Source: CAZPXH01 sp964591085 (GTDB taxonomy: Bacteria; Spirochaetota; Spirochaetia; DSM-27196; CAZPXH01). Taken from it: a stretch of DNA of 7,912 nucleotides. Positions 1 through 5,021 of this stretch are shown piece by piece. Positions within the stretch are counted from its first letter, which is position 1. Each line of letters starts with the position of its first letter. The position numbers and the translations under genes were made by a program. Location: positions 1 to 7,912 of the forward strand of contig CAZPXH010000032.1 in the NCBI GenBank assembly GCA_964591085.1. The letters run 5' to 3'. The notes under the pieces were generated by a model. It was given only the letters and a program-made list of their open reading frames with translations, had not been told where the DNA came from and did not search any database.

Positions 1-510
1 CCTACGTGTTCCGCCGCACCGGGACGGACACCTGGGACAGCGGGACGAAGATCCTGGCATCTGACGGTGCGGCCAGCGACCGATTCGGGTGGTCCGTTGC
101 GATCAGCGGGGATTACGCGATCGTTGGGGCATGGCGTGACGCCGACAACGGGTCAGACTCCGGCAGCGCCTACGTGTTCCGCCGCACCGGGACGGACACC
201 TGGGACAGCGGGACGAAGATCCTTGCATCTGACGGTGCGGCCGCAGACAACTTCGGGTACTCCGTGGCGATCAGCGGGGATTACGCGATCGTTGGGGCAT
301 ATCAGGACGACGACATCGGGTCAGGCTCGGGCAGCGCGTACGTCTTCCGCCGCACCGGGACGAACACCTGGGACAGCGGAACGAAGATCCTGGCATCTGA
401 CGGTGCGGCCAGCGACCAATTCGGGTGGTCCGTTGCGATCAGCGGGGATTACGCGATCGTTGGGGCACCCTATGACGACGACGACGGGTCAGACTCCGGC
501 AGCGCCTACG
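1..510 (+). repeat. 168-bp tandem repeat array inside the FG-GAP gene
   Basis: Units begin at 1, 169 and 337, and a fourth partial unit (CCTACG) begins at 505. By eye, units 1 and 3 differ at about 12 of 168 positions and units 1 and 2 at about 18. Blocks such as the 33 bp from GCGATCAGCGG to GTTGGGGCA are identical in all three. Differences cluster in the codons around the acidic loop. Such similarity at silent positions points to recent duplication or gene conversion. More copies probably lie upstream of the window. Confidence 0.93.
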
Positions 511-530
511 TTCGCTACGTGGCTCCGTAG
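1..530 (+). CDS. FG-GAP repeat protein, C-terminal part (5' end outside window)
   Basis: The reading frame (first full codon at 3) is open from the window edge to TAG at 528-530. It encodes three successive 56-residue repeats, each with the pattern FGxSVAISGDYAIVGA, an acidic loop, GSAYVFRRTGT, then a linker. This is the FG-GAP (integrin alpha-like beta-propeller) repeat. The loops (DADNGSDSG, DDDIGSGSG, DDDDGSDSG) resemble the DxDxDG-type cation-binding loops known in this family. The protein stops just after a fourth SAYV, with tail RYVAP, so no C-terminal sorting domain or anchor is visible. FG-GAP proteins are usually secreted or surface-exposed and bind ligands or other proteins, but the signal peptide would lie upstream of this window. 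A +1-shifted frame is also open because the repeat is a multiple of three; it is not coding. Family call is secure; ligand and full length are unknown. Confidence 0.88.
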   Translation, partial: YVFRRTGTDTWDSGTKILASDGAASDRFGWSVAISGDYAIVGAWRDADNGSDSGSAYVFRRTGTDTWDSGTKILASDGAAADNFGYSVAISGDYAIVGAYQDDDIGSGSGSAYVFRRTGTNTWDSGTKILASDGAASDQFGWSVAISGDYAIVGAPYDDDDGSDSGSAYVRYVAP

Positions 531-577
531 TCAGCAGCCACGCTCGGTGTGCCGGGTATGGGTGAGTGATAGAAGGC

Positions 578-617
578 TCTGCTGGCAATGAAGCCCCGCG
601 AGGCTTTCATCGGCAGA
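578..617 (+). terminator. terminator-like hairpin after the FG-GAP gene
   Basis: An inverted repeat starts 48 bases after the stop codon. TGAAGCC (589-595), loop CCGCGA, GGCTTTCA (602-609) pair with one bulged T. The stem is extended by TCTGC (578-582) pairing with GCAGA (613-617) across an internal loop. No run of T follows, so it is a weak or factor-assisted terminator, or simply an mRNA 3'-end stabiliser. Confidence 0.45.
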
Positions 618-800
618 GGTGTATTGCAGTGGCAAGCTGACACACATGAGCAATGCACCGTGATACCGGGGTGGAGTACCTTTGCGTAGAAATAGCTCCA
701 TAGGCCGAGAGAAACGCTATCAAACACAGCTACGTCCAGCCGGACACACCAATACAGAACGCGTGTACCAGACGATTCAACAGTACAGCCCGCGGTGCGT

Positions 801-819
801 TGACCCCCGAAACTGGACA
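801..819 (+). mobile_element. possible orphan terminal inverted repeat of an IS3-family element
   Basis: TGACCCCCGAAACTGGACA begins with TG and follows the TGxxx-CCCC-AAA-TGGACA layout common at IS3-family ends. About 33 bp downstream lies GGAGATTGGAGGACC (849-863), which resembles the ribosome-binding region that precedes orfA in such elements. No transposase reading frame follows, and no matching inverted copy (TGTCCAGTTTCGGGGGTCA) occurs elsewhere in the window. If real, it is a remnant of one end only. The match is judged from memory of family consensus, so it may be coincidence. Confidence 0.35.
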
Positions 820-913
820 AGCGCTAAGAATACGTTGGAATGGAAAACGGAGATTGGAGGACCGTAGCGCAACAGCGAACAAAGTCGAACAGTATGAGCC
901 GTGCGCCGGCCCC

Positions 914-930
914 GCTGGTGTTCCAGCTCA
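914..930 (-). terminator. small hairpin at the end of the TPR gene
   Basis: GCTGG (914-918), TGTT loop and CCAGC (923-927) form a perfect 5-bp stem that abuts the TPR-protein stop codon (928-930, minus strand). It is short and has no T-tract, so it is only a candidate 3'-end structure. Confidence 0.22.
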
Positions 931-1425
931 GATCTCCCGGACTACACCAAAGAATTGCTCCGGCTCGCGCTCTTCTCCGGTTTCAATAACCCGCGCGAGC
1001 TCTTCCGATAGGCGCCGCGCACTGCTACCCCGGAGGCTCTGCAGCTGCGCGAGATCCGCCCGGGCTCGAGCGGTGTCTCCAAGTTGCACGAACAGCACAC
1101 CACGATACATGAAAGCCTCAGCAAAGCCCGGCCTCAGCTCAAGCGCGCGGTTGTAATGCTGGAGCGCTTCCTGGAAGTGCTCCGGTCCCTGCTTCCGCAG
1201 AACGAATGCCAGATTGAGGTGCGCTTCGGCGAACGCTTCCCGCAGACGGATTGCTTCCCGGAAATCGGCTTCTGCATCAACAAAGCGCAGGGACAACAGG
1301 TGCTGAGTTCCGGTCTTGAAGGCCCGCTCGTGTGGTTCCGGCCGTGCCGGGCGCGGAGCCGCCGGCGCAGCCCACAGCGCACCAGCGAGCATCAGAAACA
1401 GGATTGTAACGAACAACTTTTTCAT
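928..1425 (-). CDS. exported tetratricopeptide-repeat (TPR) protein
   Basis: This 165-residue protein starts with a classical signal peptide: MKK, a hydrophobic core to about residue 18, and a likely cut after ALWA (19). It is therefore predicted to be periplasmic or secreted. A Pro/Ala-rich linker (20-31) leads into about three TPR units, at about 33-66, 67-102 and 103-135, with hallmark positions such as AEAHLNLAFVLRKQG, EALQHYNRALELRPG and AEAFMYRGVLFVQLGD. TPRs scaffold protein-protein contacts, so a partner-binding role is expected but the partner is unknown. The start at 1425 is preferred over the in-frame upstream ATG at 1470 because it places the signal peptide at the N-terminus. No good Shine-Dalgarno precedes it. 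The gene is alone on its strand here, 170 bp from tetR. Confidence 0.8.
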   Translation of the reverse strand: MKKLFVTILFLMLAGALWAAPAAPRPARPEPHERAFKTGTQHLLSLRFVDAEADFREAIRLREAFAEAHLNLAFVLRKQGPEHFQEALQHYNRALELRPGFAEAFMYRGVLFVQLGDTARARADLAQLQSLRGSSARRLSEELARVIETGEEREPEQFFGVVREI

Positions 1426-1566
1426 GAGCGGAAAGTAACCACGCACAAGCCTTGCCGGCATCGGGAACAATGATCTAACCGGACGCGGTGAAGTGCCAGG
1501 CTCGAGAAGTCCTGATTTTCAAGACACCGTCTCAAATTGGCTTCTGCACTCGCACGCAGCTGGAGG

Positions 1567-1583
1567 TGCGGCGCTAAGCCGCA
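1567..1583 (-). terminator. GC-rich hairpin after tetR
   Basis: TGCGGC (1567-1572), GCTAA loop and GCCGCA (1578-1583) form a perfect 6-bp stem, 12 bases past the tetR stop codon on the minus strand. No T-tract follows, so this is a plausible but weak terminator separating tetR from the downstream TPR gene. Confidence 0.4.
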
Positions 1584-1595
1584 GCGGGTTTCCGA

Positions 1596-2270
1596 CTACC
1601 TCTGCCCCGCCAGGCCATCCAGAATGAGGTCCAGGCCAAAGCGAAACTCGTTGTCGCCCTCCGGGGTCTGAAACTCCGGATCTCCGTGCTCTGCAATGTG
1701 CCGTGCGAGGTACGGCAATGCCTCCGGTTTGAAGTTAGCCAGGAAGCGGTCCGCCGCCGCAGGCAGCTCGGCGCGGGAAAGAGGGAAGCTGCTGGCGCGC
1801 AGGGCATACCCGATGATGTGGTTCTCCAGTACGTGGAAGGCGCGATGTACCACCGTCTTGGGAAACCCGCCGAGCTCCACTGCGTGGAGCAGTCCGTCCA
1901 TGATTGCCGCACGGTTGGTGCCGAGCAAGGTTCGGGTTGCCCACAGGTATCCTGCCCAGGAGTGGCGACTGAGCGCCGCGTTGGTGGCCATCGCAAGTTC
2001 CCTGACCGATTCTCGCCAGTCTGTCCACTGGGATGGAAGCGGGACCTCAGCAGCAACCAGCTCAGTGAGCCCGTCCAGGAGGTCCTCCTTGGACTCCACG
2101 TGGCTGTAAAGGGACATCGCCTCTACGCCCAGAGCGCGCCCGAGTCTCCGCATGGACAGACCGGACACTCCTTCCGAGTCTGCGATGTCCCGCGCGGCTG
2201 CAAGCACCCTCTGGCGATTGAGCGGTGCCCGCGTCTCCCGACCTTCCTCTGACACGCCCTCACCGTACAT
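1596..2270 (-). CDS. TetR/AcrR-family transcriptional regulator
   Basis: This 224-residue protein has a TetR-type helix-turn-helix near its N-terminus: RQRVLAAARDIADSEG (19-34), then LSMRRLGRALGVEAMSLYSHVESKEDLLDGL (38-68 region). A variable all-helical C-terminal ligand and dimerisation domain follows, of the kind found in tetracycline-repressor-like members (NRAAIMDGLLHAVELGG and the GLDLILDGLAG end). It is transcribed divergently from the dehydrogenase gene, across a 74-bp gap carrying three similar palindromes. Repression of that gene and of itself is the natural inference, with an unknown small-molecule inducer. The start is uncertain. ATG at 2270 has no Shine-Dalgarno and lies within the first palindrome. 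An in-frame GTG at 2255 follows GGTGAGGGC, at rather short spacing, and would give 219 residues and leave that operator untranslated. Confidence 0.9.
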   Translation of the reverse strand: MYGEGVSEEGRETRAPLNRQRVLAAARDIADSEGVSGLSMRRLGRALGVEAMSLYSHVESKEDLLDGLTELVAAEVPLPSQWTDWRESVRELAMATNAALSRHSWAGYLWATRTLLGTNRAAIMDGLLHAVELGGFPKTVVHRAFHVLENHIIGYALRASSFPLSRAELPAAADRFLANFKPEALPYLARHIAEHGDPEFQTPEGDNEFRFGLDLILDGLAGQR

Positions 2271-2281
2271 ACACTGTAAGG
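2267..2281. promoter_or_regulatory. operator copy 1 (tetR side)
   Basis: ACATACACTGTAAGG matches 12 of 15 positions of the perfect palindrome CCTTACATTGTAAGG found at 2323-2337. The right half-site TGTAAGG is intact. It covers the ATG start of tetR, so binding here would block tetR expression. Recognition by the adjacent TetR protein is inferred from position and symmetry. Confidence 0.6.
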
Positions 2282-2297
2282 TTGTGGCAAAGCCCGC

Positions 2298-2326
2298 TTG
2301 ACCACCTTACGGTGTATGGGTACCTT
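2298..2326 (+). promoter_or_regulatory. candidate promoter of the dehydrogenase gene
   Basis: TTGACC (2298-2303) is 5/6 to the sigma-70-type -35 consensus. With a 17-bp spacer it is followed by TACCTT (2321-2326), a poor -10. Its placement relative to the operators is the main support; the elements alone are weak. Confidence 0.35.
2305..2319. promoter_or_regulatory. operator copy 2 (middle)
   Basis: CCTTACGGTGTATGG matches 12 of 15 positions of CCTTACATTGTAAGG and is centred 18 bp from copy 3 and 38 bp from copy 1. It would lie between the -35-like TTGACC (2298-2303) and the -10-like TACCTT (2321-2326) of the dehydrogenase promoter. Confidence 0.6.
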
Positions 2327-2337
2327 ACATTGTAAGG
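2323..2337. promoter_or_regulatory. operator copy 3, perfect palindrome overlapping the RBS
   Basis: CCTTACA-T-TGTAAGG is a perfect 7+1+7 inverted repeat. Its right arm supplies most of the Shine-Dalgarno AAGGAG (2334-2339) that precedes the dehydrogenase ATG (2345) by 5 bases. A repressor bound here would cover the likely -10 region and transcription start. Of the three copies this is the most symmetric and probably the strongest site. Confidence 0.75.
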
Positions 2338-2344
2338 AGTGACC

Positions 2345-3358
2345 ATGAGCAACCCTGCAGCGTCCAGCCAGAGCCTTCCGGAAACAATGCGCGCCATTCA
2401 CGCAGCGCGCTACGGTGACCACAGCGTCCTCGCGGAGGCCACCGTTTCGGTTCCTGACCTGGAGCCGGACATGGTGCTGGTCCGGACCCGCGCGTCCAGC
2501 CTGAACGTTGCGGACTGGGTGATGATGAGGGGCATTCCGCTCCTTGTCCGGCCCAGCACGGGACTGTTCCGACCACGGGATCCCCGCACCGGCAAGGACG
2601 TGGCTGGAACTGTGGTTGCGGTTGGCGCGGATGTCACAGAGTTCGAGCCGGGAGACGAAGTCTTTGGGCTGGTGAGGGGTGCATGGGCGGACTACGCTCG
2701 GGCCCGGCCTGCCCAGTTGGCCCGCATTCCGGCCGGTGTGAGCCACGCCGATGCGGCATGCCTGCCGGTTGCCGGCCTGACAGCCTTGCAGGGAATCCGG
2801 GACAGCGCGCGTGTCACTGCCGGGGACCGGGTCCTGGTGATTGGGGCGTCCGGCGGCGTTGGGCACTTTGCGGTTCAGATTGCGCGCTCTCTCGGCGCAC
2901 ATGTCACCGCGGTATGCAGCGGCAGGAACGTGGACTTCGCCCGCTTGCTTGGTGCGGAGCATGTCATCGACTACACGCAGACTGACTACACGTCCACCGG
3001 AGCGCGCTACGACGTCATTTATGATCTGGTGGGAAGCGCGCCACTGGGGCGCGTGCTGAGGCTCCTGTCCGCCGGTGGGCGGTACCAGCTGGATGGCGGC
3101 CAGTTCCGTGGTCCCATCCTTGGGCCCATGGGAAGAAACGTCCGTGTCAGTCTGCGCAATCGCTTTGTGCCACAGCAGCTTGCAAGCCACCACGCGGAGC
3201 TCAAGCAAGAAGACCTCAGGACCCTTGGAACCATGCTTTCGGACGAAAGCATCCGCCCGCACATTGAGAAACGATTCACCCCCGCGGAGGTGCAGCAGGC
3301 AATGGCACACCTCGCCACGCGGCGGACGCGCGGCAAGGTGATCCTGGAGCTTTGCTGA
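2345..3358 (+). CDS. zinc-free medium-chain dehydrogenase, quinone oxidoreductase type (NAD(P)H-dependent)
   Basis: This 337-residue protein is of normal MDR length. The N-terminal GroES-like domain (about 15-135) includes GKDVAGTVVAVGADVTEFEPGD (83-104 region). The Rossmann domain carries the nucleotide-binding motif VIGASGGVGHFAVQIA (165-180). The structural-zinc cysteines and catalytic-zinc signature of classical alcohol dehydrogenases are absent, placing it with the quinone oxidoreductase/enoyl reductase branch. Members reduce quinones or alpha,beta-unsaturated carbonyls in the cytoplasm, typically with NADPH. The substrate is not predictable here. The ATG at 2345, with AAGGAG five bases upstream, is preferred over an in-frame GTG at 2339 that overlaps that Shine-Dalgarno. 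The gene is divergent from tetR and probably repressed by it. dinB follows on the same strand, 71 bp downstream and beyond a hairpin. Confidence 0.9.
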   Translation: MSNPAASSQSLPETMRAIHAARYGDHSVLAEATVSVPDLEPDMVLVRTRASSLNVADWVMMRGIPLLVRPSTGLFRPRDPRTGKDVAGTVVAVGADVTEFEPGDEVFGLVRGAWADYARARPAQLARIPAGVSHADAACLPVAGLTALQGIRDSARVTAGDRVLVIGASGGVGHFAVQIARSLGAHVTAVCSGRNVDFARLLGAEHVIDYTQTDYTSTGARYDVIYDLVGSAPLGRVLRLLSAGGRYQLDGGQFRGPILGPMGRNVRVSLRNRFVPQQLASHHAELKQEDLRTLGTMLSDESIRPHIEKRFTPAEVQQAMAHLATRRTRGKVILELC

Positions 3359-3371
3359 AGGCAGGGCGCAG

Positions 3372-3409
3372 GCCACTGCCCGCGGGTGTCCGGGAGCCCG
3401 CGCACTGGC
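3372..3409 (+). terminator. strong GC hairpin between dehydrogenase gene and dinB
   Basis: GCCACTG (3372-3378) pairs with CACTGGC (3403-3409) with one mismatch, and CGCGGG (3381-3386) pairs perfectly with CCCGCG (3397-3402). A CC bulge separates the two helices and the loop is 10 nt. No T-tract follows. It could attenuate read-through from the dehydrogenase gene into dinB rather than stop it fully. Confidence 0.4.
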
Positions 3410-3429
3410 AGTAGGGGCTATACTTGCGC

Positions 3430-3954
3430 ATGCGCAACGCCATCACCACGCTTGTCTCGTACAACCAGTCAGCAAACGCCGAGCTGTACGAGCTCCTGGC
3501 CAAACTGGATGCCGAGCACCTGAGCCGAGAGTCGGGCTCGTACTTTGGCAGCATCATGGGGCTGCTGAACCACCTCCTGCTTGCTGACCTCGGGTGGCTC
3601 GCCGCCATCCGGGACTGTCCCACCGAGTTTCCGGCGCTCAAGAGTCCGGCCCTGGACTACACGCCACCGGGCCGGCGTGAGCCGCTGTACACGGACTTTG
3701 CCGATTTGCGTGCCCATCGGGAGAAGCTGGATGCTCTCATGCTCGCGTTTGTAGAGGAAACCGACCCCGCTCTCTGGGAGCAGACGGTGACCCTGATGCG
3801 GCGCGGGAAGGAAAGCGAGATTCCGCTCGGTCCGGTTGTGATGCACCTGGTGAACCACGCTACCCACCACCGGGGTGCGATTGCCCAGATCCTGGACGAG
3901 CGGGGCGTGAAGAACGACTACTCCAACCTGATCTGGCGGGTGATTCCGAGGTAG
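3430..3954 (+). CDS. DinB/YfiT-superfamily protein
   Basis: This 174-residue four-helix-bundle protein has the DinB layout. It opens with a start helix containing YNQSANAELYELL (11-23). The first metal-ligand histidine lies in LLNHLLLADLGWL (His48), and the paired histidines lie in MHLVNHATHHRGAIAQIL (His143 and His147, an HxxxH spacing). The expected metal triad is therefore complete. The superfamily includes thiol-dependent transferases and detoxification enzymes, but many members, named only from a DNA-damage-inducible Bacillus gene, lack a defined function. A TTG at 3424 is six bases after AGGGG and is an alternative start; the ATG at 3430 is twelve bases from it. Its position after the TetR-linked dehydrogenase suggests possible co-expression in detoxification, which is an inference. 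Confidence 0.85.
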   Translation: MRNAITTLVSYNQSANAELYELLAKLDAEHLSRESGSYFGSIMGLLNHLLLADLGWLAAIRDCPTEFPALKSPALDYTPPGRREPLYTDFADLRAHREKLDALMLAFVEETDPALWEQTVTLMRRGKESEIPLGPVVMHLVNHATHHRGAIAQILDERGVKNDYSNLIWRVIPR

Positions 3955-3956
3955 GG

Positions 3957-3975
3957 GAGGGGCGGTCAGCCCCCC
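3957..3975. terminator. shared hairpin at the dinB/vapC convergent junction
   Basis: GGGGC (3959-3963) and GCCCC (3969-3973) form a perfect stem around GGTCA. This lies in and beside the 11-bp gap between the dinB stop (3952-3954) and the vapC stop (3966-3968), with the vapC stop codon in the loop. Being symmetric, it could serve both converging transcripts. No T-tract is present on either strand. Confidence 0.4.
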
Positions 3976-4379
3976 ACCAGGCTTGCCTTCTGGTGTCGCA
4001 GGGGGGAGATCCGAGACAAGGCCTCGTAGTCCCTGTCGGAGTGAAGAACAATGAGGTTGTGGCGGAGTGCGCACGCGGCAATCACACAATCCACGGTTGA
4101 GCGAACGGTGATTCCCTGTCGGCGCGCCAGACGATACAGCTGCACTGCTTCCAGCGTAAGTGAGCGGGTCACCGGGTCTTCAACAAAGCGGGTGGCGTCC
4201 AGGGCGTCTTTGAGGTTTCGAAATGCGGACTCATTTCGGATCCCCTGCAGGATCTCCTGATAGACCGGCAAGCATATCACGCGCTGTGCAGGCTCGCAGA
4301 CCACCTGAAGACTGAACTTGGTGCCCGCAGAAAAGTGCAGGATCCACGCGGAGGTATCAATCAGGTACACGATCTGCAC
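3966..4379 (-). CDS. vapC: VapC-type PIN-domain ribonuclease toxin
   Basis: From the GTG at 4379 this is a 137-residue PIN-domain protein of normal VapC size. The acidic active-site set for a Mg2+-dependent endoribonuclease is complete: Asp8 in YLIDTSAW, Glu42 in VYQEIL, Asp97 in STVDCVIAA, and Asp115/117 in LHSDRDYEAL. VapC toxins cut tRNA or rRNA and stop translation unless bound by VapB; the target of this one cannot be told. Translation probably starts at GTG 4379 (GGCGAG is a few bases upstream) or at GTG 4370, which would give the common MYLIDTSAW N-terminus with 134 residues. In either case the start overlaps the vapB end, 23 or 14 bases, indicating translational coupling. Confidence 0.9.
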   Translation of the reverse strand: MQIVYLIDTSAWILHFSAGTKFSLQVVCEPAQRVICLPVYQEILQGIRNESAFRNLKDALDATRFVEDPVTRSLTLEAVQLYRLARRQGITVRSTVDCVIAACALRHNLIVLHSDRDYEALSRISPLRHQKASLVGG

Positions 4380-4563
4380 GCATCTCGCCAAGGTCCCCCT
4401 GCCAGACATCGCTGTTTGCGTACTCGTCCGCCTTTGCAGCACGCAGGCCTCGGAGCAGTTCCTTCAGTGCCTGGTTTACCGTGGCGGAGTAGGTCCGGTT
4501 GCCGCTGGCCGCCTTGGCATCCTCCAACAGACGCTCATCAAGCACAAGGTTCGTGCGTTTCAT
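4357..4563 (-). CDS. vapB: VapB-type antitoxin
   Basis: This 68-residue protein lies directly upstream of and overlaps vapC. The N-terminus KRTNLVLDERLLEDAKAASG, followed by a TVNQALKELLRG helix, fits the short VapB antitoxin family: a DNA-binding beta-strand and helix-rich head that dimerises and binds the operon promoter. The C-terminal tail (QGDLGEMRADRVPD) would wrap the toxin and mask its active site. No Shine-Dalgarno precedes the ATG at 4563, so a leaderless or very short leader transcript is possible. A palindrome sits two bases upstream of the start codon. Confidence 0.88.
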   Translation of the reverse strand: MKRTNLVLDERLLEDAKAASGNRTYSATVNQALKELLRGLRAAKADEYANSDVWQGDLGEMRADRVPD

Positions 4564-4565
4564 GT

Positions 4566-4576
4566 GTAGAGTCTAC
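4566..4576. promoter_or_regulatory. palindrome upstream of vapB, likely autoregulatory operator
   Basis: GTAGA-G-TCTAC is a perfect 11-bp inverted repeat two bases before the vapB ATG. On the minus strand it contains TAGACT, 4/6 to a -10 box, which would put the transcription start at or next to the ATG. VapBC complexes generally bind short palindromes in their own promoters, so this is the natural candidate. No good -35 is visible. Confidence 0.5.
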
Positions 4577-4754
4577 TGCAAGTTCTTCCCTGAGTCTGTG
4601 AACCACAGGTGACCGACCGCCTCGCCTAGGGTTGCTCTTGATGGCATTGCGGATGTAGCTCCGGGCGCTTGTGTACTGACGGATTGTGTTGATCCCAATC
4701 CAGCGCACCAGCGGCATGGTGCTCCGCATCTGTCCGACTGCCTTCTCCAGCTCC

Positions 4755-4943
4755 TTCCGCACGCTGGCGCAGAATAACCGCGAGCCCTGGTTTGAAGAGA
4801 ACCGGGAGCTCTACCGCGGCAGCGTACAGAAACCCGTAGTATCCCTGATGCGGATCTCTTGTGATGTCCGTTTCAGCGCGGACAAGAGTCCCTTCAAGAC
4901 TAACGTTGCCATGTGGTGCACTCCCCGGTGGAGCGTTGGCTGA
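4755..4943 (+). pseudogene. decayed DUF2461 (TIGR02453-like) gene fragment
   Basis: The plus-strand frame shows FRTLAQNNREPWFEENREL, then SVQKPVVS, then LMRISCDVRFSADKSPFKT. DUF2461 proteins have a similar N-terminal segment (NNREWFxxNRxxYE) and, about 35-45 residues later, a GSLFRIYRDVRFSKDKTPYKTH segment. Here the two are joined with almost nothing between them, consistent with an in-frame internal deletion at about 4839-4845. The invariant-looking Arg before DVRFS is Cys. The tail MWCTPRWSVG may be a remnant of the later GAGLWxP segment, which would imply a second deletion. The intact family is about 220 residues; no start codon with a ribosome binding site is seen. The molecular function of the family is uncertain. 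The family match is from memory of its conserved segments. Confidence 0.68.
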
Positions 4944-5021
4944 GCCGATGGGTCTACTGCCTGCGCGTGCATAGCGGAGTTCTGACTGGACGTTGACCGC
5001 GGTTCTGGTGAATCTTGCGGC

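Larger units (their letters stand above)
531..927. other. 397-bp gene-poor interval
   Basis: No reading frame here has a recognisable protein, a convincing ribosome binding site or typical codon use. The open stretches on both strands are short and give unfamiliar translations. Apart from the hairpin at 578-617 and the IS-end-like sequence at 801-819, nothing can be assigned. The composition looks less coding than the flanks, consistent with decayed or inserted DNA. Confidence 0.5.

Noticed and set aside
1..510. Tandem repeats considered as a CRISPR array or noncoding satellite
   Set aside because: Units are 168 bp, contiguous, in frame and encode FG-GAP repeats; there is no spacer structure.
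67..591. Second long open frame on the plus strand over the FG-GAP repeats
   Set aside because: It is the +1 frame of a stop-free repeat of length 3x56; its translation has no FG-GAP or other motif.
682..867. 61-codon plus-strand frame in the gap at 531-927
   Set aside because: Unfamiliar translation, no ribosome binding site, and it runs through the IS-end-like sequence; not convincing as a gene.
2123..3376. 417-codon open frame on the minus strand across the dehydrogenase gene
   Set aside because: It is antisense to a well-conserved enzyme and crosses the operators and the tetR 5' end; its translation matches nothing and reflects GC-rich codon bias.
4538..4762. 74-codon minus-strand frame upstream of vapB
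   Set aside because: It overlaps the vapB start and the palindrome, has no ribosome binding site and no recognisable family; it partly runs antisense to the DUF2461 remnant.
3966..5021. vapBC plus the pseudogene considered as integron cassettes
   Set aside because: No attC-like site (paired GTTRRRY/RYYYAAC cores) is visible and neighbouring genes are in mixed orientation.
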